Positions 7,757 to 14,040 of a DNA stretch of 24,158 bases are shown one piece after another; the stretch's first letter is position 1; each line of letters opens with the position of its first letter. The position numbers and the translations under genes were made by a program. The notes beneath the pieces are model-generated. The model made no database searches and was not told where the DNA came from. It saw only the letters and a program-made list of their open reading frames with translations. The DNA lies in contig DBYD01000026.1 of assembly GCA_002309855.1 (NCBI GenBank), forward strand, positions 1-24,158. The letters run 5' to 3'. The DNA is from Bacteroidales bacterium UBA1195 (GTDB taxonomy: Bacteria > Bacteroidota > Bacteroidia > Bacteroidales > WCHB1-69).

Positions 7757-8923
7757 ATGAAAATCAGGTTTTTTATTTTCATAACACTTGTGTCAACGTC
7801 CATAGGGGTCTTTGCACAGAGTTACAACGACAACTATTATCGGATAGACACAACGGAACGGGGCTTCATGCCGCCAGACTATGAACGCTTGTCAAAACTT
7901 GTCAATGACCCTCAGGGCCCCTATTATTATCCTGAATTGGTCCGTCGTTTCGCACAGGCTGATACGACACTCACCTTGGAACAATTGCATTGTCTCTATT
8001 ATGGCTATGTTTTTCAAAAAGATTATAACCCATACATCCAAATGGGTGGGGCGGAGGATGCCTTGAAAATAATGAGCGGGGAAAAGGTTTCAAAAGAGAA
8101 TTTCAAGAAAGCTCTTAAGTTGCTGGATGATGCCATCAAAAAGGCGCCTACCCATCTTTCCCTCTACAGGTACCGCCATTATGCCAACGCACAGCTTTAT
8201 GGCGAGCACTCCAAGGCGGCCAACGATGATATTTTTCGTTATGTGGCGCTTATCAGTGTCATTGATGCTTCCGGTGATGGTGCCAGTTACGAAAGCGCAT
8301 TCCATGTCGCCGTTGTCAGGCATTCATACGATTTGATGAGCTATTATGGTTTCCGTAACACCTCTCAGTCGTTGCGAGGTCACGATGGCCAGTCATTTGA
8401 TGTCTTTTCTTTGGAGGAAAATGAATATGAGTTGGAAGAACTGTATGTCAATATTGACCGTTGTTTCAGTCATCTTCAGAAAATGCTTTTTAAAAATAAT
8501 GGATCCGATGAGGCTGCGGACACTCTTGATAAAACGGATATTTCTGTTGGGCAAAAAGTCACCATAAAGCTCATTCCGGCAGGTAAAGGCAAATATGCTT
8601 TCAAGATTATTGATAGACAGTCTTTTGAAGATACTGTCAATTTTGCTGAAACAGAGAAACTGTTTTCCGAAAACGGTGAGGAAAACACCATTGTCCTTTA
8701 CTGCGTACAAGGTGAATGGTCATCAGGAAAGAGCTGCATTCTTTTGACGATGAAAAGTTTCTGTTCGTCCGTGCTACAATATGACACTTACATACAGTAT
8801 GAAGGCAGCCGGGAGTTCTCACCAACATCCAATAATGGCATGTTTCCTAAGGCGGTTGGCAACGAGATATGGAATGACCCCATCATTGCTGTCCGCATAG
8901 CCAACATCAGAAAAAAGCGTTAA
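7757..8923 (+). CDS. DUF4919-like secreted protein
   Basis: A 388-residue protein with an N-terminal signal peptide (hydrophobic residues 4-18, cleavage likely after VFA-20). The mature part begins with Tyr-rich sequence and has PDYERLSKLVNDPQGPYYYP, DTTLTLEQLHCLYYGY and, near residue 230, ELYVNIDRCFSHLQKML, which I recognise as the layout of DUF4919 from Bacteroidales. After residue about 245 there is a second, less familiar region. The helical KKALKLLDDAIKKAPTHLSL stretch resembles a TPR-like repeat. Probably periplasmic; activity unknown. ATG 7757 is chosen over a TTG at 7748 because it directly starts the signal peptide. It lies between ORF6N copy A and the ORF6N remnant. Confidence 0.75.
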   Translation: MKIRFFIFITLVSTSIGVFAQSYNDNYYRIDTTERGFMPPDYERLSKLVNDPQGPYYYPELVRRFAQADTTLTLEQLHCLYYGYVFQKDYNPYIQMGGAEDALKIMSGEKVSKENFKKALKLLDDAIKKAPTHLSLYRYRHYANAQLYGEHSKAANDDIFRYVALISVIDASGDGASYESAFHVAVVRHSYDLMSYYGFRNTSQSLRGHDGQSFDVFSLEENEYELEELYVNIDRCFSHLQKMLFKNNGSDEAADTLDKTDISVGQKVTIKLIPAGKGKYAFKIIDRQSFEDTVNFAETEKLFSENGEENTIVLYCVQGEWSSGKSCILLTMKSFCSSVLQYDTYIQYEGSREFSPTSNNGMFPKAVGNEIWNDPIIAVRIANIRKKR

Positions 8924-8932
8924 CAGGAGTAT

Positions 8933-9026
8933 ACAAATTTATTCCACTGTATCCGTGTCCCCTGCCTGAACCCAATCAGTTTCCGAGGCATCTCCGGTTG
9001 CGCGCGCAGCTGGTCAAGGGCATCAT
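8933..9026 (-). pseudogene. ORF6N 3'-end remnant (third copy)
   Basis: 94 bases align with the 3' ends of both ORF6N genes, including part of the sequence after their stop codon. Translated, HDALDQLRAQPEMPRKLIGF matches NDALDQLRAQPETPRKRIGF; then a one-base deletion shifts the frame. Its upstream edge falls at the stop codon of the ATPase gene (9023-9025), so nearly the whole ORF6N gene is missing and an ATPase gene abuts the scar. Confidence 0.85.
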
Positions 9027-10141
9027 GAAACAAACTCCATATAGTTTTCCGGAGAAATGATTTGAAACTCCGCGTCGGGGTAGGTTTCGGCAAACACGCG
9101 CGGCATCCTGGCCTTTTTGTTTCCCCATTTGAACTCGAAAGCCGTAAGCCGCCCGTCCTTTTCCTCCACAAGGTCTATTTCCTGCTGCTGCAAAGTACGC
9201 CAGAAGAAAATCTGTGCATAGCTTTTGCAATATGCGTTCCGTTTCACCCGTTCGCTGACCATCATATTCTCCCATAAAGCACCTGCATCGTTGCGCAATT
9301 CCAATGGTGCGAAATTGGAAATAAGGGCGTTGCGTATACCATTGTCGTAGAAATAAATTTTGCGGCCTCGCTTTATCTCTGTGCGCAGATTGCGGCTATA
9401 GGCCGACAGACGGAAAATCACGTAACATTTTTCCAACAAATCAATATAGCTTTCCACTGTTTCCTTGTCAATGCCGATAAGACGTGACAGCTCATTGTAT
9501 GACACCTCGCTGCCAATCTGCAAGGCAAGCGCGCGCACCAGTTTCTGCAGCACATCCGGTTTCTTCACTCCTTTGTATTCCAGCAGATCGCGGTATAGGT
9601 AATTGTTGGACAGGTTTGTGAGAATGCTTCGCGCATCGCTGGGGTTGGTGACAACTTCCGGATATGTGCCGTACAGCATCCGTTGTTCCAGCAAACGGTG
9701 TTCTTCCATTTGGGAGGTGTGCTGGACCAATTCACCGAATGACAAAGGATACATATGATGTTCAATGAGCCGTCCGGTGGCCGGTTCGTTAATTTCATCG
9801 GCAAGGACAAATGATGCCGATCCGGTGACAAGCACCTGAACCGGAAGTTTCAAATCGGCAATCATCTTCAATGTCAGACCGATGTTCTTCACCTTTTGCG
9901 CCTCGTCAATGAATAGCATTTTGTGGTTGCCGATTAGTTGGCGTAATTCTGTTGTGGTTCTGTTCTCCAACGTAGCGCGGGTGTCATAGTTGTCACAATT
10001 TAAGGCCAGCACATCCTCCTTTCCTTTGGTGATTTTGTCAAAAAGTGTTGTCTTTCCCACCTGACGCGCCCCCATCAGGACAATTATTTTTCCTTTACCG
10101 AAGTCATTTTCAATAGATTGTTCCAATACACGATTGATCAT
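9023..10141 (-). CDS. AAA_14/DUF4143 ATP-binding protein
   Basis: A 372-residue P-loop ATPase with Walker A GARQVGKTT (24-32), Walker B MLFIDEAQ, and a VLVTGSASF sensor-like strand. The DUF4143 end has QQEIDLVEEKDG and FEFKWG, a nuclease-like D...E-x-K pattern. Same family as the gene at 2034-3200 but clearly diverged. I chose ATG 10141 over a longer frame starting at 10183, because 10183 lies upstream of the -7 box at 10163-10170 and would not be transcribed from it. The leader would be about 15 bases. The final codons run into the ORF6N remnant, so the 3' end may have been set by recombination, although the C-terminus looks complete. Confidence 0.87.
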   Translation of the reverse strand: MINRVLEQSIENDFGKGKIIVLMGARQVGKTTLFDKITKGKEDVLALNCDNYDTRATLENRTTTELRQLIGNHKMLFIDEAQKVKNIGLTLKMIADLKLPVQVLVTGSASFVLADEINEPATGRLIEHHMYPLSFGELVQHTSQMEEHRLLEQRMLYGTYPEVVTNPSDARSILTNLSNNYLYRDLLEYKGVKKPDVLQKLVRALALQIGSEVSYNELSRLIGIDKETVESYIDLLEKCYVIFRLSAYSRNLRTEIKRGRKIYFYDNGIRNALISNFAPLELRNDAGALWENMMVSERVKRNAYCKSYAQIFFWRTLQQQEIDLVEEKDGRLTAFEFKWGNKKARMPRVFAETYPDAEFQIISPENYMEFVS

Positions 10142-10162
10142 ATCTGCGATTTTTATTTTTTG

Positions 10163-10170
10163 CAAATATA
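10163..10170 (-). promoter_or_regulatory. -7 box (TATATTTG) for the second ATPase gene
   Basis: Minus-strand TATATTTGC lies 21 bases before ATG 10141. It decides the start codon, because the longer open frame begins upstream of it. Confidence 0.65.
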
Positions 10171-10187
10171 CAAAACATTTCAATTAA

Positions 10188-10251
10188 ATCGCCAAATTTA
10201 TGTAAATTTCTCGGTTGTAACCGCCAAATTCATATAAATCTCTCGGTTTTA
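10188..10251. repeat. Tandem pair of 32-bp repeats upstream of the ATPase promoter
   Basis: Units 10188-10219 and 10220-10251 both read CGCCAAATT...TAAAT...CTCGGTT, agreeing at about 26 of 32 positions. The first unit contains an inner inverted repeat AAATTT-ATGT-AAATTT. The array ends about 18 bases upstream of the -7 box, the usual place for an operator or activator site. The rest of 10252-10360 shows no recognisable element apart from a TAACTC motif at 10294. Confidence 0.75.
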
Positions 10252-10360
10252 CTGTATTTATGGACATTTTTTAATATTGTAGAAGAATAATAGTAACTCT
10301 CTGATAAATATATGATGTTTTTGAGATATGGAAGGTTGAATTCGGGAATGAGTAATTCAG

Positions 10361-10930
10361 TTATAACAGACCTAATTCGTTTTCGCATTCATAACAGACA
10401 AATATGAATTTACAAATAGCATCTTTTTTCAAATAGATAATTACCTCCGTGAATTCTGATTCATCAATGAAACGAATTTTGTCACATTTGATTTTACGAT
10501 GGTAATATGCTTCCAACTTTTTTCTTTCATCCCCCACTTTAATGTGATTGGACAAAGATATTAAAGTGTCTGAAATGACAGCACTCAATAGAGATTTGCC
10601 ATATTCGTCACTTTCAGCAAACAGCATGTACGAATCATGATAGCATATTTTTTTCAGATTGTATGTCCTGTCGCCTGCCTGTATCTTATGATTGTTAATG
10701 CTGTCTGCATTATTTTCAAGCCATTCAATGGTGGAATTTGTAAATGGTGATGTTTGTAATTGTGAGTCATAAATGGTGGAATCATTTTCCATGAACGTTG
10801 AATCCCGATTTAATGTAGGTTCATGGTTTATGGCATTTTCCTCCTGTCGGGAATTTGTCTGCTGTGTGTTTTGGGAACTGCAGCCAAATGCCAATGCGAT
10901 TAAAAGGCAAATAAATGATGCTGTCTTCAT
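10361..10930 (-). CDS. Small lipoprotein of unknown function
   Basis: A 189-residue protein whose signal peptide (TASFICLLIALAFGC, lipobox Cys 17) is followed by a Gln/Asn/Ser-rich linker to about residue 55, then a compact alpha/beta-looking domain with AGDRTYNLKKI, ESDEYGKSLLSAV and VIIYLKKDAICKFIFVCY. I do not recognise the family. ATG 10930 is chosen over a TTG at 10945 because it directly precedes the signal peptide and suits the promoter at 10954-10961. That promoter sits inside the conserved 3' module of ORF6N copy B, so this gene appears to be cargo placed under a repeat-borne promoter. Low G+C compared with the flanking core genes. Confidence 0.75.
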   Translation of the reverse strand: MKTASFICLLIALAFGCSSQNTQQTNSRQEENAINHEPTLNRDSTFMENDSTIYDSQLQTSPFTNSTIEWLENNADSINNHKIQAGDRTYNLKKICYHDSYMLFAESDEYGKSLLSAVISDTLISLSNHIKVGDERKKLEAYYHRKIKCDKIRFIDESEFTEVIIYLKKDAICKFIFVCYECENELGLL

Positions 10931-10950
10931 GATATTAATGTTCAATCAAT

Positions 10951-11227
10951 TTGCAAAAGTACTCAAATTCTCCATATGAAGTATCTTTGCCGGAAAAATT
11001 TATACCCCTGTATCCGTGTCCTCCTGCCTAAACCCAATCCGTTTCCGAGGTGTTTCCGGTTGCGCCCGCAGCTGGTCTAAGGCATCGTTGAGCGCCTCAA
11101 TCTGCAGCGCGATTTCGGTGTTGGTCTCCTCCTGCTGCCGGTTGATGTCGTTCTGGTCGTGTAGAATCTCCTCCACATAGCTGTTGAGCTGATCCACCTT
11201 GTGGGAAATCTGTTCCATTTTCAGATT
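10951..11227. repeat. ORF6N 3' module, copy B
   Basis: Direct-orientation partner of 6841-7117, the same length with no gaps. It encodes the C-terminal coiled coil and extends 49 bases beyond the stop codon. Confidence 0.9.
10954..10961 (-). promoter_or_regulatory. -7 box (TACTTTTG) for the small lipoprotein
   Basis: Minus-strand AATTTGAGTACTTTTGC, 24 bases before ATG 10930. It lies at the outer edge of the duplicated ORF6N 3' module. Confidence 0.65.
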
Positions 11228-11719
11228 TACGTCCTGTAAGGCGCTAACTGCGTGGCGTATCGCCACAAATGCCCGCATGATGTTGATGTTCACCTGGATG
11301 GCTGTTTCCGACCGTAGCACAGAACTTAGCATTGCAATTCCCAGTTCGGTGAAGGCATAGGGTGTTTTTCTGTTGCCACCCCAATTGGATGATACAAATA
11401 GTTTCTCTTCATTATTTTCATTGTCAGTGCTTTCTAAACTTGATATCACAATTTGTGATTTCAAGTTGGTATTTGCTTCTTCATCGGTTTTATGTTGCGA
11501 AACGACAGAAAAAAACTCTTTTCTGTCCATTTGGAACATAAAATCCTCTGGAAACCGTTCGATGTTTCGTCTTACCGCTTGGTTCAGCACACGTGTCTCC
11601 ACGCCGTACAACTCCGCCAGGTCGCGGTCAAGCATGACGCGCTGCCCACGGATTACGTAGATGCGCTTCTTGATGATTTCAACATTTGATGTTTGGGTTG
11701 TCAGATCAGTGTTATCCAT
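11000..11719 (-). CDS. ORF6N-domain DNA-binding protein, copy B
   Basis: A 239-residue paralogue of the protein at 6890-7561. Residues 1-63 differ from it at only one position, and the last 75 also at only one (Glu for Asn before TPRKRIGF). Between them, residues 64-164 are different: this copy has a longer, Asn/Ser/Glu-rich insert, then TPYAFTELGIAMLSSVLRSE and NINIMRAFVAIRHAV, the commoner ORF6N version. The C-terminal half is a coiled coil. The divergent promoter region with the MmcQ operon (11720-11892) resembles that of copy A. Probably DNA-binding and oligomeric; targets unknown. Identity of the ends with divergence in the middle suggests recombination rather than simple duplication and drift. 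Confidence 0.86.
   Translation of the reverse strand: MDNTDLTTQTSNVEIIKKRIYVIRGQRVMLDRDLAELYGVETRVLNQAVRRNIERFPEDFMFQMDRKEFFSVVSQHKTDEEANTNLKSQIVISSLESTDNENNEEKLFVSSNWGGNRKTPYAFTELGIAMLSSVLRSETAIQVNINIMRAFVAIRHAVSALQDVNLKMEQISHKVDQLNSYVEEILHDQNDINRQQEETNTEIALQIEALNDALDQLRAQPETPRKRIGFRQEDTDTGV
11531..11719. repeat. ORF6N 5' module, copy B
   Basis: Partner of 7373-7561: 189 bases, about 96% identical by eye, ending exactly at codon 63. Confidence 0.9.
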
Positions 11720-11740
11720 TTTTTACTTTTTTTGTGTTTG

Positions 11741-11748
11741 CAAAAGTA
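11741..11748 (-). promoter_or_regulatory. -7 box (TACTTTTG) for ORF6N copy B
   Basis: Minus-strand GTACTTTTGC, 21 bases before ATG 11719. Next to it, 11760-11774 contains the inverted repeat ATACG-N5-CGTAT, a possible operator half-site pair. Confidence 0.6.
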
Positions 11749-11793
11749 CTGCTTTTTTGGATACGTGCGGCGTATATTTCTAAAAATATCAAA

Positions 11794-11823
11794 TGCCCGT
11801 ATCCGGATTTTGAGTATCTTTGC
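11794..11823 (+). promoter_or_regulatory. Promoter block for the MmcQ/polymerase operon (-7 box 11815-11822)
   Basis: CCGTATCCGGATTTTGAG then TATCTTTGC. The block matches 7701-7730 at 26 of 30 positions. The -7 box ends 70 bases before ATG 11893. No LexA-like palindrome was identified. Confidence 0.6.
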
Positions 11824-11842
11824 AAAATAAATGACATGTCGT

Positions 11843-11902
11843 ATGAAAAGGAAGAACGACTCTGATATTGAGCTTTTAAAGGAGGAACCGTTATGGACAT
11901 AG
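11843..11902 (+). other. Possible 19-codon leader ORF overlapping the mmcQ-like start
   Basis: ATG 11843 opens MKRKNDSDIELLKEEPLWT and stops at 11900-11902, overlapping the first codons of the downstream gene by ten bases in another frame. Its last codons include the Shine-Dalgarno sequence of that gene, so translation could couple the two. There is no independent evidence that it is translated. Confidence 0.25.
11878..11885 (+). promoter_or_regulatory. Strong Shine-Dalgarno sequence (AAAGGAGG)
   Basis: Seven bases upstream of ATG 11893. It is unusual here: the other genes in the window lack such a site, as is common in Bacteroidota. It fixes the start of the MmcQ/YjbR gene. Confidence 0.7.
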
Positions 11903-12276
11903 AACTCTTTCGCGAACATTGCCTCTCCCTGCCGCAGGTGACGGAGGATTTCCCCTTTGACGAGACTCTGCTGGCCTTTCGGGTGAAAAACCACATTTTC
12001 GCCTGCATCGGCCTGGACCATCCGCAGTTGGCCACCATGAAGTGCGACCCGGAATATGCCATGGAGCTCCGCGACCATTATCAGGCGGTGGAGCCGGCCT
12101 TCCACTGGAACAAGAAATATTGGAACCAGGTGTGGTTTGACCGCGATGCGGACGACAATATGATTTACGGGCTTGTGGACCATTCCTATCGAGAGGTGGT
12201 GAAAAAGCTGCCCAAAAGGGAGCGTGCGGAGCTGGAGCAGGCGGCGCAGGAGTTCATTTCGGACCCGATGAAGTGA
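11893..12276 (+). CDS. MmcQ/YjbR-family DNA-binding-fold protein
   Basis: A 127-residue protein spanning the usual full length of the family. Diagnostic segments are LFREHCLSLPQVTEDFPFD at the N-terminus, LLAFRVKNHIFACI, the central MKCDPEYAMELRDHY, and HWNKKYWNQVWF followed by a closing helix (LVDHSYREVVKKLPK). The CyaY-like fold of YjbR is reported to have DNA-binding features, but the cellular role is unclear. Translation starts behind a strong Shine-Dalgarno sequence. It is the first gene of an apparent operon with a Y-family polymerase 33 bases downstream (or three bases, if that gene starts at TTG 12280), which suggests a role near DNA repair, although MmcQ genes occur in many contexts. 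Confidence 0.88.
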   Translation: MDIELFREHCLSLPQVTEDFPFDETLLAFRVKNHIFACIGLDHPQLATMKCDPEYAMELRDHYQAVEPAFHWNKKYWNQVWFDRDADDNMIYGLVDHSYREVVKKLPKRERAELEQAAQEFISDPMK

Positions 12277-12309
12277 TAGTTGGAGAGTTTTATTCAAAAT
12301 CATAGTCAG

Positions 12310-13839
12310 ATGCAGTCAACCCAGCCATCAGAAGAGAAGGGACGCACCTATATCGCCATCGACCTGAAGTCGTTCTACGCCTCCGTGGAGTGCGTGGCGC
12401 GGGGGCTTGACCCACTGACGACAAATCTGGTGGTGGCGGACCCCAGTCGCACGGACAAGACCATCTGCCTGGCGGTGTCGCCGTCGCTGAAACAGTACGG
12501 TATCGGGGGTAGGGCGCGGCTGTTCGAGGTGCGGCAGCGAATGCGCGAGGTGAACGCCCGTCGCAGGGCGCAGTCGCCCGGACGGCGTTTTTCCGGAAAG
12601 TCAGTTTCTGACATCGAGCTGAAGGCGCATCCCGACTGGGAGGTGGATTTCCTGACAGCAATGCCGCGCATGGCGCACTACATTGAGTGCAGCACGAAAA
12701 TCTATGAAATCTACCTGAAATACATCGCCCCGGAGGATATCCACGTCTATTCCATAGATGAGGTTTTTATGGATGTGACCGATTATCTGCCGCTTTACCA
12801 CCAGACCGCCCATGAACTGGCCATGACCATGATCCGGGATGTGTTGCGGCAGACCGGCATCACCGCCACGGCGGGCATCGGTACCAACATGTATCTCTGT
12901 AAGATTGCAATGGACATACTTGCGAAAAAGATGCCTGCCGATGCGGACGGCGTGCGCATTGCGGAGCTGGACGAGATGAGTTACCGGCGGCTGCTCTGGA
13001 ACCATCGTCCGCTGACCGATTTCTGGCGGGTCGGGCATGGAACGGCAAAGCGTCTTTCCGCCTACGGCCTTGACACCATGGGCAAAATTGCCCGCTGCTC
13101 CCTGCGGAACGAGGATCTGCTATATGGATTGTTCGGTGTCAATGCGGAGCTGCTCATTGACCATGCCTGGGGCTGGGAGCCTTGCACTATCGCTCTTGTG
13201 AAGCAATATCGTCCTGAAAGCAACTCCTTCAGCAGCGGGCAGGTGCTGAAAGAGCCATACAGCTGCAAAAAGGCGCGTGTGGTGCTGCTTGAGATGGCTG
13301 AAAGCATGGCGCTCTCCCTGGTGGAGAAGCGGATGGTGACCGACCAGGTGGTGGTGGATGTGGGCTATGACGCGGAGAGCCTTACACGGCCTGAAATCCG
13401 TGCCAAATACAAGGGTGATGTCTCAACCGACCGTTATGGACGGCAGGTGCCGAAGCGTGTGCACGGGTCAGCGGGACTGCAGCCGCCCACCGCTTCGTCG
13501 CAGCGCATAGCCGAGGCGGTGATGAAGACTTATGACAGGATTGTTAATCCCGACCTGCTTGTCCGCTATCTCAACCTGACAGTCAATCACGTGGTGGACG
13601 AGAATGCTGCCGGACGGACTGATGAGGGGGTTCAGCTGGATATGTTTACAGACTATGAGGCGTTGGAACGTCAGAAGAGGGCGGAGGCTGCGGCGCTTGC
13701 AAAGGAACGCCGCCTGCAGGAGGCGCAACTTGCAATCAAAAGGAAGTTTGGGAAAAACGCCATCCTGAAAGGAACCAGTTTCGAGGAGGGTGCCACCGCC
13801 ATCGAACGCAACAGTCAGATAGGAGGACACAAGGCATGA
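12310..13839 (+). CDS. Y-family DNA polymerase (UmuC/DinB-like)
   Basis: A 509-residue translesion polymerase. YIAIDLKSFYASVE gives the first catalytic Asp (D18) and YSIDEVFMDV the second pair (D150, E151), so the metal-binding triad is complete. TAGIGTNMYLCKIAMDILAKK is the typical thumb-proximal motif. Near the end, QLDMF (442-446) fits a beta-clamp-binding motif, and the tail KRKFGKNAILKG...ERNSQIGGHKA matches the UmuC-type polymerases encoded with YolD-like partners. By family knowledge it copies damaged DNA with low fidelity. ATG 12310 was preferred; a TTG at 12280 would add ten residues. Its stop overlaps the next gene by four bases (ATGA). It is more G+C-rich than the ORF6N region just upstream. 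Confidence 0.92.
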   Translation: MQSTQPSEEKGRTYIAIDLKSFYASVECVARGLDPLTTNLVVADPSRTDKTICLAVSPSLKQYGIGGRARLFEVRQRMREVNARRRAQSPGRRFSGKSVSDIELKAHPDWEVDFLTAMPRMAHYIECSTKIYEIYLKYIAPEDIHVYSIDEVFMDVTDYLPLYHQTAHELAMTMIRDVLRQTGITATAGIGTNMYLCKIAMDILAKKMPADADGVRIAELDEMSYRRLLWNHRPLTDFWRVGHGTAKRLSAYGLDTMGKIARCSLRNEDLLYGLFGVNAELLIDHAWGWEPCTIALVKQYRPESNSFSSGQVLKEPYSCKKARVVLLEMAESMALSLVEKRMVTDQVVVDVGYDAESLTRPEIRAKYKGDVSTDRYGRQVPKRVHGSAGLQPPTASSQRIAEAVMKTYDRIVNPDLLVRYLNLTVNHVVDENAAGRTDEGVQLDMFTDYEALERQKRAEAAALAKERRLQEAQLAIKRKFGKNAILKGTSFEEGATAIERNSQIGGHKA

Positions 13840-14039
13840 GTGAAATGAATGGTTATGAAGACATTATCGGTCTGCCACATCCGGTATCTAAAAAACATCC
13901 TCCGATGCCTTTGTTGTCGCGTGCGGCGCAGTTCGCCCCATTTGCTGCGCTGACCGGACATTACGATGCCTTGAAGGAGACGGAACGCCAGCAGGTGGAC
14001 AACATGGAGCATCAATTTGACACTTCCGAGCCTTTTTAG
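13836..14039 (+). CDS. YolD-like small protein paired with the polymerase
   Basis: A 67-residue protein with YEDIIGLPHPVSKKHPPM and then LLSRAAQFAPFAALTGHYDA, the hallmark of the small YolD-like proteins that accompany UmuC-type polymerases, best known in Firmicutes. It starts inside the polymerase stop codon (ATGA overlap), so the two are translationally coupled. It probably acts as an accessory or regulatory partner for the polymerase; the mechanism is not established. It ends one base before the stop codon of the convergent glycosyltransferase gene, leaving no room for a separate terminator. Confidence 0.85.
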   Translation: MSEMNGYEDIIGLPHPVSKKHPPMPLLSRAAQFAPFAALTGHYDALKETERQQVDNMEHQFDTSEPF

Positions 14040-14040
14040 C

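Noticed and set aside
8920..9171. 83-codon frame at the ORF6N remnant
   Set aside because: It mixes the remnant with antisense sequence of the ATPase gene in another frame; only the 94-base remnant is meaningful.
9023..10183. Longer ATPase start at 10183
   Set aside because: It begins upstream of the -7 box at 10163-10170 and adds 14 residues unlike the family N-terminus; ATG 10141 is a better start.
10188..10251. CRISPR array
   Set aside because: Only two adjoining 32-bp units, no spacers, and no cas genes nearby.
6841..11719. Prophage region suggested by ORF6N proteins
   Set aside because: ORF6N domains occur in phages, but no integrase, structural, lysis or replication gene is present.
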